Positions 26,207-34,409 of a stretch of 62,355 bases of DNA are shown in pieces. Source of the stretch: Bacillota bacterium (GTDB lineage Bacteria > Bacillota > Clostridia > Christensenellales > Aristaeellaceae); contig JAEZHM010000098.1 in NCBI GenBank assembly GCA_023416585.1, positions 1 through 62,355 of the forward strand, in the 5' to 3' direction. Below the pieces are notes generated by a model. The model did no database searches. It saw only the letters and a program-made list of their open reading frames with translations, and was not told where the DNA came from. A program made the position numbers and the translations under genes. The first letter of the stretch is position 1, and each line of letters begins with the position of its first letter.

Positions 26207-26234
26207 GGGGCGGCATGAGTCTTCATGCCGCCCC
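26207..26234 (+). terminator. Intercistronic hairpin after binding protein gene
   Basis: A perfect 12-bp stem (26207-26218/26223-26234) with GTCT loop, 26 bp after the stop and 55 bp before the first permease. It lacks a T run, so it is more likely a stabilising or partial-termination structure that sets a high binding-protein to permease ratio. Confidence 0.6.
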
Positions 26235-26289
26235 CCTTCCGTCAGGCCACCTGACCGGTTGATCATTACATGTAAGGGGATGTGGCTGC

Positions 26290-27177
26290 ATGCGCTGGAA
26301 ACGGTTCAACGCGGATAAGGCAACGTTTCTTATCATCACCATTCCTGCTCTTGTGCTGTATACGTTTTTCTACATTTACAGCGTTATCATGGGCTTTTTC
26401 TACAGCGCCACAAACTGGGATGGCTTGGCCCGCTCCTACGATTTTATCGGCCTTTCCAATTATGTGAAGGTACTTAGCAACAAGCGCTTTTTCGATTCCA
26501 CGTTCATTACGCTGCGCTACGCGCTGGTGATGGTGCTGGGCACGGTCGTGCTGGGCGTTATGCTGGCAGTGGCCATCAACTCCGTCAAGCGCTTCAAAAC
26601 GTTCTTCAAGTCCATTTACTTTTTCCCCGCCATGATCAGCTCCGTGGCCATCGCCCTCATATGGGACCAGATTTTCTACCGCGCGCTGCCCGGTTTGGTC
26701 TCGCTGCTTGGCTTGGGCGAAGCGTTCAAGTCGCCGCTGGGCGTTAAAAGCCAGGCTCTGTACGCAATCCTGTTTGTGAACCTGTGGCAGGCGCTGGCCA
26801 TGCCGACGGTGATCTTCCTGGCCGGCTTGCAGTCTATACCCGGCGAGCTGTACGAATCCGCCGTGATCGACGGCGCAAGCATGTTCAACCAGTTCCGTTA
26901 CGTCACGCTGCCCTACCTTGTGCCCACCATCAGCGTGAACGCCATCCTCGCGCTCAAAAGCGGCATCACGGCCTTTGACTACGCCTTCGCGCTTACCGGG
27001 GGCGGCCCGGCGCGGTCCACCATGCTCATCGGCATCAAGATCTACCAGGATGCGTTCGGCGATACGCCCAACTTCTGCGTAGCCAATACCGAGGCTGTGC
27101 TGCTGTTCATCGTCATCGCGGCGCTGTCTATGGTGCAGCTTGCGCTATCCTCCAGAAGCGGGGTGAACAAGGCATGA
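26290..27177 (+). CDS. Sugar ABC transporter permease, MalF/UgpA type
   Basis: 295 aa, six membrane segments of the MetI/BPD_transp_1 fold. The EAA loop reads ELYESAVIDGASMFNQFRYVTLPYL at about 190-215; only its first half needs the conserved E..AA..DGA form, here YESAVIDGA. It forms the translocation channel with the next gene. Start ATG 26290 has an AAGGGG site at the long end of the usual spacing. The gene lies in one unit with the preceding binding protein and overlaps the next permease by 4 nt. Confidence 0.9.
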   Translation: MRWKRFNADKATFLIITIPALVLYTFFYIYSVIMGFFYSATNWDGLARSYDFIGLSNYVKVLSNKRFFDSTFITLRYALVMVLGTVVLGVMLAVAINSVKRFKTFFKSIYFFPAMISSVAIALIWDQIFYRALPGLVSLLGLGEAFKSPLGVKSQALYAILFVNLWQALAMPTVIFLAGLQSIPGELYESAVIDGASMFNQFRYVTLPYLVPTISVNAILALKSGITAFDYAFALTGGGPARSTMLIGIKIYQDAFGDTPNFCVANTEAVLLFIVIAALSMVQLALSSRSGVNKA

Positions 27178-28061
27178 CAACGGTAAAAATAAATGCCGGA
27201 AAGCATAAAGGCCAGGGCATGCTGAATAATCCCGCGGAAAAGCTCTTGTGGCATTCGCTGCGCAACATCGCGCTGTTCATCGGCCTTGCGGTGATCCTTT
27301 TTCCCATATACCTGGTCATCATCAACTCCTTCAAAACGCTGGAGGAGGCAAGCCAAAACTTCTTCGCGCTGCCCAAGGCGTTTACCCTTGACAACGTGCA
27401 GGCGCTGCTCAAAAGCCAGAATTACTTCCGCTACGTGGGCAACAGCGTGCTGGTATCGGTGCTTTCCATGAGCGTCGTCGCCGTGTTCGTGCCGCTGGTC
27501 AGCTACGCCATCGCCCGCAACTTAAAAAAGCGCTATTATAAGTTTCTCTACGTATACATGCTGCTGGGCCTGTTCATCCCCTCCCAGGTGATACTGCTGC
27601 CCATCGTGAAACAGATGGCGGCGCTGAAGCTGATGAACCAGTGGGGCCTGATCCTTTTATACATCACCTTCAGCCTAACCCGCGGCGCGTTTCTGTTTGT
27701 GAATTATATCCGGGCATTGCCGATTGAAATAGAAGAGGCGGCGCAGATAGACGGCTGCAATGTGCTGAGGACGTATTTCAGCATCGTCATCCACCTGATC
27801 AAGCCCATGATTTCCACCCTGGTCATCATGGACATCCTCTGGTACTGGAACGATTTCATGCTGCCGCTGTTCCTTTTGAACAAATCCCGTGACATGTGGA
27901 CGCTGCCGCTTTTCCAGTACAACTTCAAGACCGAATACTCCTTTGATTATCCCATGGCGTTTACCGCTTACCTGCTGGCGCTGCTGCCGGTGCTTGTGGT
28001 ATACTGCGCCTGCCAGAAACATATTATCAACGGCTTGACGGCCGGGGCCGTGAAAAGCTGA
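27174..28061 (+). CDS. Sugar ABC transporter permease, MalG type
   Basis: 295 aa with six membrane helices. The EAA loop is IEEAAQIDGCN, near residue 183-193. The C-terminus QKHIINGLTAGAVKS matches the highly conserved MalG-family end. ATG 27174 overlaps the stop of the preceding permease (ATGA), so translation is coupled. It is followed 14 bp later by an aldo/keto reductase gene, tying import to oxidoreduction of the sugar. Confidence 0.92.
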   Translation: MTTVKINAGKHKGQGMLNNPAEKLLWHSLRNIALFIGLAVILFPIYLVIINSFKTLEEASQNFFALPKAFTLDNVQALLKSQNYFRYVGNSVLVSVLSMSVVAVFVPLVSYAIARNLKKRYYKFLYVYMLLGLFIPSQVILLPIVKQMAALKLMNQWGLILLYITFSLTRGAFLFVNYIRALPIEIEEAAQIDGCNVLRTYFSIVIHLIKPMISTLVIMDILWYWNDFMLPLFLLNKSRDMWTLPLFQYNFKTEYSFDYPMAFTAYLLALLPVLVVYCACQKHIINGLTAGAVKS

Positions 28062-28075
28062 CGGGAGGGAAACCT

Positions 28076-28990
28076 ATGAAGAAGATTCCGCTGGGTACAA
28101 GCCTTGCATCCGCCCCCATCGCGCTTGGGTGCATGCGCATTTCCGGCATGGAGGAGAAAAAGGCAGAATCGCTGATTCAAACGGCGCTGGATAACGGCAT
28201 CGACCTGTTCGACCATGCCGATATCTACGGCGGCGGCGAGTCGGAACGCCTTTTTGGGCGTATCCTGAAAAACAACCCCGGCATGCGCGGCCGCATGCTG
28301 GTGCAGGGCAAGTGCGGCATCTGCAAGGGCTATTATGACGCCTCCAAAGAGCATATTGTAAAGGCTGTGGACGGGATACTGGACCGGCTTAAAATAAGCG
28401 AACTGGATATACTGCTTCTGCACCGGCCGGACGCGCTGATGGACCCCGAGGAAGTAGCCGAAGCCTTTACCCTGCTTGAAAAAAGCGGGAAGGTAAAGCA
28501 TTTTGGCGTAAGCAATCAAAACGCAGCCCAACTGGCTCTGCTTGACTGTTTCCTGCCAGGCAAGCTGATCGCGAACCAATTGCAGTTCGGCCTTGCCCAC
28601 ACAGGCCCTGTGGATACGGGCATCAACGTGAACACATTAAACGATCAGGCTGTTATGCGCGACGGTAGTGTGCTGGACTTTTGCCGGCTGCACAAGATCA
28701 CCATTCAGGCATGGTCGCCCTTCCAGCACGGCTGGTTCGAGGGACCGTTCCTAAATAGCGACAAGTATCAAAAGCTGAATGCATTGATCAGGACCATGGC
28801 GGAGGAGAAGGGCGTGACCGATACGGCCATCGCCGTGGCATGGATCATGCGCCACCCGGCCAAAATGCAAACGATCGTGGGCACAACCAACGAACAGCGT
28901 CTGCTGGACATCGTGAAGGCGGCGGATGTAACGCTGACCAGGCCCGAATGGTACAGCCTGTACCTGGCAGCCGGCAATCCGCTGCCGTGA
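28076..28990 (+). CDS. Aldo/keto reductase, YdhF type
   Basis: 304-aa NADPH-dependent oxidoreductase with TIM-barrel fold. The catalytic tetrad is visible: Asp and Tyr in FDHADIYGGGESE, Lys in VQGKCGI, His in LLHRPDALMD. The C-terminal cofactor region has GTTNEQRL. The absence of long variable loops and the opening ASAPIALGCMRISGM fit the YdhF/AKR11-like group. It is the last gene of the transport unit and probably reduces or oxidises the imported carbohydrate or a derived aldehyde; the substrate is unknown. Start ATG 28076 has GGGAGGG six bases upstream. Confidence 0.88.
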   Translation: MKKIPLGTSLASAPIALGCMRISGMEEKKAESLIQTALDNGIDLFDHADIYGGGESERLFGRILKNNPGMRGRMLVQGKCGICKGYYDASKEHIVKAVDGILDRLKISELDILLLHRPDALMDPEEVAEAFTLLEKSGKVKHFGVSNQNAAQLALLDCFLPGKLIANQLQFGLAHTGPVDTGINVNTLNDQAVMRDGSVLDFCRLHKITIQAWSPFQHGWFEGPFLNSDKYQKLNALIRTMAEEKGVTDTAIAVAWIMRHPAKMQTIVGTTNEQRLLDIVKAADVTLTRPEWYSLYLAAGNPLP

Positions 28991-29005
28991 GGCCGCAGAC
29001 CTACC

Positions 29006-29084
29006 CCAGCCTCCTCCAAGAGTAGCCTTTCCCAAAGCCTCCCTCTTGGAGGGAGGTGCCGCCCGCAGGCGGCGGAAGGAGGTC
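29006..29084. repeat. CTCCCTC hairpin module
   Basis: AGCCTCCCTCTTGGAGGGAGG (one base bulged) is followed by GCCGCCCGCAGGCGGCGGAA. This is the same order as at 56150-56195 and, in part, at 788-835. It lies between the reductase and dipeptidase genes. Confidence 0.7.
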
Positions 29085-29223
29085 AATGGACTTTATCATC
29101 CTTTGGGGCGATGTTTGTATCTTAGGGATTTAACAAAAACAATCCCTAATCAAAAAGCCATATCGGGCGGGAGAAGAAAACTCCCGCTCTCTTTCTATCT
29201 ATTTCTGCCAAGGAGGAAACATC

Positions 29224-30645
29224 ATGGATACCGCCCTGTATGAAAAAATCGGTGCCTGGCTTCAATCCCACCGCGATCAGATGGTAAACGACATCATAAC
29301 CCTGGTTTCCATCCGCAGCGTCGCGGAGTACGGCAACGAATCATTTCCCTACGGGCAGGGCTGCAAGGATGCCCTGGACGCCTACCTTTTAATTGCCCGG
29401 CGGCTTCATTTTACGGTCGAGAATTTTGACAACCACTGTGCCGCGGCCTGGCTTTTAGAAAAAGACAAGACCATCGCCTTCTGGAACCACCTGGACGTTG
29501 TTCCCGAAGGGGAGGGCTGGGATTTTGAGCCCTACCATCCCACCCTGAAGGACGGTTTTCTGATCGGGCGAGGCGCCGACGACAACAAGGGCCCCACGGT
29601 TGGTTTGTTGTACTTGCTGCGGTGCTTTCAGGACCTTGGCATAAAAGCCCGCTGCGGGCTGAAGCTGTTCGTTGGCTGCGACGAAGAGCACGGCATGAAG
29701 GATGTTCAGTATTATCTTGAGCGCCACCCTGCGGCTGACCTTACCATGATCGCGGATTGCGACTTCCCTGTCTGCTACGGCGAAAAGGGCATACTGGAAG
29801 CCGAAATCACATCTCTTGATTGTGTATCGCCTGATATCCTGTCCCTTTCCGGAGGCACCGCCGCCAATGTGGTGCCCGGCTTTGCGGAGATTACCCTTCG
29901 GGGATCATCCCGTGTATTGGAAGGCCTTGCGCGCCTGCCCGAATCTATCGGTATGGAACGCGAAGGGGATGCGGTGCGGCTTTTCGCCCATGGCAAGCCC
30001 TGCCACGCGGCGTTTCCCCAGGGGGGCGTAAACGCCATCCATGAACTTCTGCGCGCGCTGCTGGATTCAAATATCCTGGAGGAAGGGGACACCGGCCTAA
30101 TGGCTTTCCTTTGCGCCGTCACAGGCGATATATACGGCGCGGAGCTTGGCATACGCATGCGGGATGATGTTTCGGGCGACCTTACCTGCGTGGGCAGCCT
30201 TCTTCACCTGCGCGACAGGCACGTTTGCCTTCAGTTGAATATCCGCTACTGCGTAACCGCGGGTTCCGATAAGCTTCAGGAGGCCATGGCAAACGCGTGC
30301 GCCGACCATGGCTTTGGCTTTGCGTGCCTTCGGGACAGCAAGCCCAATTACTTTCCCAGGGAGCATCCGCTGGTGGATGCGCTGACAAAGGTGTATAACG
30401 ATTGCACGGGGAAAAGCGCCGTGCCGTATGTGATGGGCGGGGGCACGTATGCCCGGAAGTTCCCACACGCCCTGGGCTTTGGCTTGGGGGGGTTAAAACG
30501 CCAGGGAAGCGGTCTTTTCCGCCCTGGCCACGGCGGGGCGCACTGCCCGGATGAGGCGCTGGACATCGACAATTTTATGAAAGCCCTTCAAATCTTTGCC
30601 ATGGGTGTTTTGGAGGCGGACAGGCTGACGGGGGAAAATCTTTAG
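29224..30645 (+). CDS. M20-family metallodipeptidase, PepV/Sapep type
   Basis: 473-aa cytoplasmic zinc peptidase. Zinc ligands and catalytic residues are visible: His and Asp in WNHLDVVPEGEGW, the bridging Asp in GRGADDNKGP, the paired Glu in GCDEEHGMKD, Asp in MIADCDFP and the late His in RPGHGGAHCPDE. The central lid/dimer domain is about residues 180-370. It releases amino acids from dipeptides, perhaps peptides tied to the wall. Start ATG 29224 has AAGGAGG at ideal spacing. It has a separate ribosome site and a repeat-filled gap upstream, so it may be an independent unit. Confidence 0.9.
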   Translation: MDTALYEKIGAWLQSHRDQMVNDIITLVSIRSVAEYGNESFPYGQGCKDALDAYLLIARRLHFTVENFDNHCAAAWLLEKDKTIAFWNHLDVVPEGEGWDFEPYHPTLKDGFLIGRGADDNKGPTVGLLYLLRCFQDLGIKARCGLKLFVGCDEEHGMKDVQYYLERHPAADLTMIADCDFPVCYGEKGILEAEITSLDCVSPDILSLSGGTAANVVPGFAEITLRGSSRVLEGLARLPESIGMEREGDAVRLFAHGKPCHAAFPQGGVNAIHELLRALLDSNILEEGDTGLMAFLCAVTGDIYGAELGIRMRDDVSGDLTCVGSLLHLRDRHVCLQLNIRYCVTAGSDKLQEAMANACADHGFGFACLRDSKPNYFPREHPLVDALTKVYNDCTGKSAVPYVMGGGTYARKFPHALGFGLGGLKRQGSGLFRPGHGGAHCPDEALDIDNFMKALQIFAMGVLEADRLTGENL

Positions 30646-30655
30646 ACATTGCCCT

Positions 30656-30683
30656 TTGTAAATAAATGGTCCTGTGATATAAT
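30656..30683 (+). promoter_or_regulatory. Probable sigma-A promoter
   Basis: TTGTAA (30656-30661) and a perfect TATAAT (30678-30683), 16-bp spacer, 126 bp before the SH3b gene. Confidence 0.5.
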
Positions 30684-30808
30684 CCGCTTATGGAAGAATC
30701 ATGCAATTCCCGGCGTTTTATGGATGGAATGACCGCTTATGCCGCTTTCATGCATCCGGCAAGCAAGCCGCGACCATGAATACACAAAAAACAAGGAGGG
30801 CGACGCCT

Positions 30809-31744
30809 GTGAAAAAACCAATCCGCAGCATCCTCTGCATCTTTTTAGGTCTACTGCTGGCATTGCCCTCGGTTTTTGCCTTTCCCATGTTGAAGGCCGG
30901 GGCAGAAGAGGCCGCTTACACAACCACGGCCAAGATACATGATTCCCTTCCTGAAATGACCTTCAGCCTGTACCCCACCGGCAGGGTAGCGCAGGATGAT
31001 GACGGCTTTCCTATCTTTCAGCTTACGGTAACAAGCAGCGCCGGCGTGATCAATGATGACCTTTTCCTATCCTCCACCCAGGAGCAATGGGAGTATACGA
31101 AGGCATTGAATTTCATTGACCTCAATTTTGACGGCTATCTGGATATTGAGGCTTTGAGGGTATCCGGCGCCAACAACACCTATTCCACTTATTTTCTGTG
31201 GGATAAGGATAAGTTTGTTAAGGCACAGGGCACCGACAAGCTGAGCTCGTATACACTTCATCCCGAAAATAAGCGCATCTATAATTACCAGCTTAGCAGC
31301 GCCCTGACCGGCATCGGCGAGCGCTATTCCTGGAACGGCAATACCCTTGTGCTGGAAGGGTATTATGACTGCGATTTCACCGGCACGGACAATGTCTATG
31401 TGAAAATTGCGCTAAATCACCGAGAGGGCAAGGTGCAAACGGTATTTGAAGGCACGTACAAGAGCAAATGGTTTGCCGATAACTTCGCTGCCATCGACGA
31501 AGCCATGCACGCCATCGTATACAAAACGGACTACGCCGGGGATTGCCTGATAGGCACGGTGAAAACGGGCGGCAGCACAAAGCTGAACATGCGGGCAAAG
31601 CCTGACAAGTCTTCCAAATCGCTGGGGAAGCTGCCCAACGGAATGCTTCTGTGGCTGAAAGAGGCGGACGGTACGTGGTACCAGACCGTGTTTGGCGGCC
31701 AGGAAGCGTATGTCATGAAGAAGTATGTGAAGCTGTATAAGTAG
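30809..31744 (+). CDS. Secreted protein with C-terminal SH3b domain
   Basis: 311 aa. Start GTG 30809 is chosen because AAGGAGGG lies eight bases upstream; the frame is open to 30701 but earlier ATGs lack sites. KKPIRS and a hydrophobic helix with GAEEA downstream form a signal peptide. The middle (about 45-235) is an FG-GAP-like or beta-rich domain with FIDLNFDGYLDIEAL, a calcium-loop-like DxNxDGxxD sequence, as in the XAC2610-type repeat proteins. The end (about 250-311) is an SH3b domain: LNMRAKPDKSSKSLGKLPNG, TWYQTVFGG, YVMKKYVKL. It probably acts at the cell surface, binding peptidoglycan. Confidence 0.8.
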   Translation: MKKPIRSILCIFLGLLLALPSVFAFPMLKAGAEEAAYTTTAKIHDSLPEMTFSLYPTGRVAQDDDGFPIFQLTVTSSAGVINDDLFLSSTQEQWEYTKALNFIDLNFDGYLDIEALRVSGANNTYSTYFLWDKDKFVKAQGTDKLSSYTLHPENKRIYNYQLSSALTGIGERYSWNGNTLVLEGYYDCDFTGTDNVYVKIALNHREGKVQTVFEGTYKSKWFADNFAAIDEAMHAIVYKTDYAGDCLIGTVKTGGSTKLNMRAKPDKSSKSLGKLPNGMLLWLKEADGTWYQTVFGGQEAYVMKKYVKLYK

Positions 31745-31831
31745 GGGCGGAAGTAGTACTGAGGCTAATACTGCTCAGAAAAATAATATGCTTGGATTGA
31801 ATACCAAGACTGCGGGTGGAGCGTACACAAA

Positions 31832-32060
31832 GGCTTCCCTTGGAGTTCCGAGTCTTCGCTCCGTCAGTGGCGGATGAAGCGAAGAAGAGGAAGCTTGCGA
31901 AACGAGCGCCAGAAACGCCAGCGAACTGGCGCGGCGATTGAGCAAGCCGAGTGGCAAGCTGCTGACGAATTCGACTGATGAGGTGGTAATTGAAGAGCAG
32001 GAGTCAAAACTCAACACCTCATCCGGCACTGCGTGTCACCTTCCCCTCCAGGGGAAGGCT
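31832..32060 (+). repeat. Composite repeat, copy 1 (154 bp + 29-bp core + 46 bp)
   Basis: 31832-31985 is the 154-bp left block ending GATGAGGTG. 31986-32014 is a unique 29-bp core. 32015-32060 is the 46-bp right block starting CACCTCATC, the reverse complement of the left end, and it contains TTCCCCTCCAGGGGAA. Copies 2 and 3 are at 41255-41481 (plus) and 55912-56140 (minus). The left block stays open in one frame ending TGATGA in all three copies, but it has no start signals. Confidence 0.8.
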
Positions 32061-32278
32061 TCACAACGCCTCCGACAGTGTCGGAAATGTGCGGTGTGGA
32101 GGAGGCTAGCGAAATGGGTTCCGTTGTTCGGCCGCTGCCTACGGCGGCAATAAGTTGGACAGAGAGTTTACAAAACAGGTGATGGTAAAGGTAGCGAATC
32201 AGCGCACTGATAGAGCAAGCCAGCATTGGCCAATTCGTGTCACTTGGTATACCCATCAAATTAAAAAGGGTGGTAAGA

Positions 32279-32656
32279 ATGACCAATGATCCAGATGTTG
32301 CAGAATATATGAACGACATCAAGAAATGGTGTAATGATCCTGAACAATTGGATATTTACGAAAGAAGCATGAAAGAGACAATAAGAAAAAACAATGAAAT
32401 GAATGAATACCTAAAAATTACGCTTTCTGTTTCTGATGAAATTTGGAAGTCAATGATGGATGCTGTAGGATATAATGCAGCTACATCAGTGAATTGGGCA
32501 GTTAAAAAGCTAAAGATCATATATGGACGTACGAAATCAGGGGATAGGATATACGTGCCGTACTTAAAAACATATCTTGATTCTGCCAATTTCGAAAAAG
32601 TAATCTGTGAGTGCTTTTCGGAATTTATTTTCGATGAAATTGTAAATTCACTTTGA
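32279..32656 (+). CDS. Hypothetical protein, A+T-rich
   Basis: 125 aa, not recognised. The start ATG 32279 has GGGTGGTAAGA upstream. The protein is acidic and helical in look, without signal peptide or membrane segment. LKITLSVSDEIWKSMMDAVGYNAATSVNWAVKKL resembles a small folded helical domain. Base composition is clearly lower in G+C than the transport genes to the left, matching the McrBC region to the right, so it may belong to a transferred defence island. No partner gene is adjacent: the next gene is an alpha/beta hydrolase after a 137-bp gap. Confidence 0.6.
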   Translation: MTNDPDVAEYMNDIKKWCNDPEQLDIYERSMKETIRKNNEMNEYLKITLSVSDEIWKSMMDAVGYNAATSVNWAVKKLKIIYGRTKSGDRIYVPYLKTYLDSANFEKVICECFSEFIFDEIVNSL

Positions 32657-32718
32657 GGGAAAGGAAGATTTGCATTCGTTCCCAAATGGCTTCTTAATGA
32701 GTAGGAAAAACCCCGGCC

Positions 32719-32758
32719 GTGTCATTCTGAGGGAAGCGAAGCGGCCGAAGAATCTTTG
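32719..32758 (+). repeat. GTCATTCTGAG-family repeat
   Basis: GTCATTCTGAGGGAAGCGAA at 32719 resembles GTCATCCTGAACGAAGTGAA at 33559 and the arms of the large palindrome at 52369. These elements are non-coding. Confidence 0.5.
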
Positions 32759-32793
32759 AGTGGCAAGGATTTTCAACATTCAGGGTGAAGTAT

Positions 32794-33489
32794 ATGATTG
32801 TACGAAAGTTTATGCTTGATCACATTCCTGCCGTCCTCTACGGCGTGGAATCAAACAAAGTGTTTTTGTTTATACACGGTAAATATGGCTGCAAGGAAGA
32901 CGCGGCCTCTTTCGCCAAAACCGCAACCCTTTCTGGCTGGCAGGTGCTGTCCATCGACCTTCCCGAACATGGTGAGCGGAAGTCCGGCGGCGTTCAAATG
33001 CTCCCGTGGAACGTGGTGCCGGAGCTTCAATCTATCATGACCTACGCAAAGCAGCATTTTAACAATATCGCCATCCGCGCCAACAGCATCGGTGCCTGGT
33101 TCAGCATGCTCAGCTTTGCCAATGAGCCCATTCAAAAATGCCTTTTCGTTTCGCCCATCCTGGACATGGAGAAGCTGATCCAAAACATGATGCTGCTATC
33201 GCAGGTCTCGGAAGAGCAGCTTCAGCGGGAAGGGCAGATTCAAACCGGCTTTGGTGAAACGCTCTCCTGGGAATACCTAACCTATGTGCGCAGCCACCCC
33301 ATAACCAGCTGGAATGTGCCTACATCCATCCTGTATGCGGGCCAAGACAACCTAACGGACCGCGCCACAGTGGATGATTTCGCAAAGCGCTATCACGCCA
33401 AACTTACCGTTATGGAAAATGGGGAGCACTGGTTTCACACCCCGGAACAGCTTGCGTTTTTGAAGGAATGGACGGAAGTGGAGCTGTAG
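32794..33489 (+). CDS. Alpha/beta hydrolase
   Basis: 231 aa. KVFLFIHGKYGCKEDAASFA gives the oxyanion-hole HG, and the following strand IDLPEHGERK is typical. The nucleophile elbow reads RANSIGAW: Ser is present but the first glycine of GxSxG is Ala, and the pattern is A-N-S-I-G. A late Asp (SILYAGQDNLTDRATV) and His (ENGEHWFHTPE) complete a triad. It may be a carboxylesterase, acyl hydrolase or peptidase; the substrate is unknown. ATG 32794 is preferred over GTG 32785 because the latter overlaps the AGGGTG ribosome site. It stands between two unrelated small genes. Confidence 0.82.
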   Translation: MIVRKFMLDHIPAVLYGVESNKVFLFIHGKYGCKEDAASFAKTATLSGWQVLSIDLPEHGERKSGGVQMLPWNVVPELQSIMTYAKQHFNNIAIRANSIGAWFSMLSFANEPIQKCLFVSPILDMEKLIQNMMLLSQVSEEQLQREGQIQTGFGETLSWEYLTYVRSHPITSWNVPTSILYAGQDNLTDRATVDDFAKRYHAKLTVMENGEHWFHTPEQLAFLKEWTEVEL

Positions 33490-33623
33490 AAATTTTCGGC
33501 TTTATGAAAATCTGATACTGTAGCATTAACCCTGAAAGTGAAACCAAATCTGCTGGATGTCATCCTGAACGAAGTGAAGGATCTTTTTCTCCGACAATAT
33601 TTTTTGTTGATTTGAGGCGATAC

Positions 33624-33851
33624 GTGATAAGCAAATATGATCTGTTATGGAAATACGTCCAGAGCGACGGCCGGGATACGTTCACCCTGTCTTTTGACGA
33701 GATCGGGCAAGTTGCAGGTGTTGCCATCGATCATTCATTCCTAAACTACAAGAAGGAACTGCTGGAGTACAGCTATCAGGTGGGGAAGATTTCCTTGAAA
33801 ATGAAGACAGTGGTGTTTGAGAAGGTGGAAAATTGGGAAGAGGGCGTATGA
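33624..33851 (+). CDS. Small DUF7662-like protein A
   Basis: 75 aa from GTG 33624, with GAGGCG upstream; a TTG at 33612 is an alternative. KYDLLWKYVQSDGRDTFTLSFDEI and the ending KTVVFEKV recall the DUF7662 pattern (PLxxYL, LxFxEIExIxG, VxFxR). The second half (IDHSFLNYKKELLEYSYQVGKIS) differs from the usual RxWWxN part. These are small proteins of unknown role, often found near mobile or defence genes. It faces a second, more typical member 35 bp away. Confidence 0.65.
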   Translation: MISKYDLLWKYVQSDGRDTFTLSFDEIGQVAGVAIDHSFLNYKKELLEYSYQVGKISLKMKTVVFEKVENWEEGV

Positions 33852-33886
33852 ATAGATTTAGCCTTGCAGTATTAGCTAAGGGTATT

Positions 33887-34141
33887 TCATTTATCGTGAT
33901 TCTTTGAAAATCTCACTTTATGGCTTGTTAACAGATCCGGGCAATCTGATGTAGAGTACCCGGCTTCCATCCAAGCATTAGCTTGTGTATGGCTTATGTC
34001 ATTTGCCCACCACGCTCTATACCTATATGCGCTGTCAGGTAGTTTTGAACCAAGAATATCTTCTATTTCGGAAAAGGTCAAAGTTACTTCTTCGTTGCTA
34101 CCTTGTGAAAGCCTTTTTGCTAACGGATAATAATTATTCAT
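33887..34141 (-). CDS. Small DUF7662-like protein B
   Basis: 84 aa. YYPLAKRLSQGSNEEVTLTF, SEIEDILGSKLPDSAYRYRAW, WANDISHTQANAWMEAGY and a KVRF end form a complete DUF7662 pattern. Start ATG 34141 has GAGGTG six bases upstream. It is convergent with protein A, to which it is distantly related, and divergent from mcrB. Position and A+T-rich composition link it to the restriction locus, but the role is unknown. Confidence 0.75.
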   Translation of the reverse strand: MNNYYPLAKRLSQGSNEEVTLTFSEIEDILGSKLPDSAYRYRAWWANDISHTQANAWMEAGYSTSDCPDLLTSHKVRFSKNHDK

Positions 34142-34409
34142 TCATATCACCTCATGCGCTTGAATATTTACTTGAGTCATTGAACTCATGCCTTTTTGTC
34201 TATTGCAAAATTATACCACATTACCTACCTGTGGAGAAGATGAAATCCCAGTATAATGCTTGTTTATGCCAAAATCTGTGATAATATATTGATATCCATA
34301 AGACACCAAATAGTGAATGTTGAACAGTGATTTCGGTACACTGAGAACATATCTAGCTTACCTAGGTTTTGTAGGCTGTGAAGTCCTATTGCTAAGGAGG
34401 CAACATACT

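Noticed and set aside
34317..34409. Longer N-terminus for McrB from ATG 34317
   Set aside because: No ribosome site, while AAGGAGG precedes TTG 34410 and the McrB family begins with the FDWIPFY segment.
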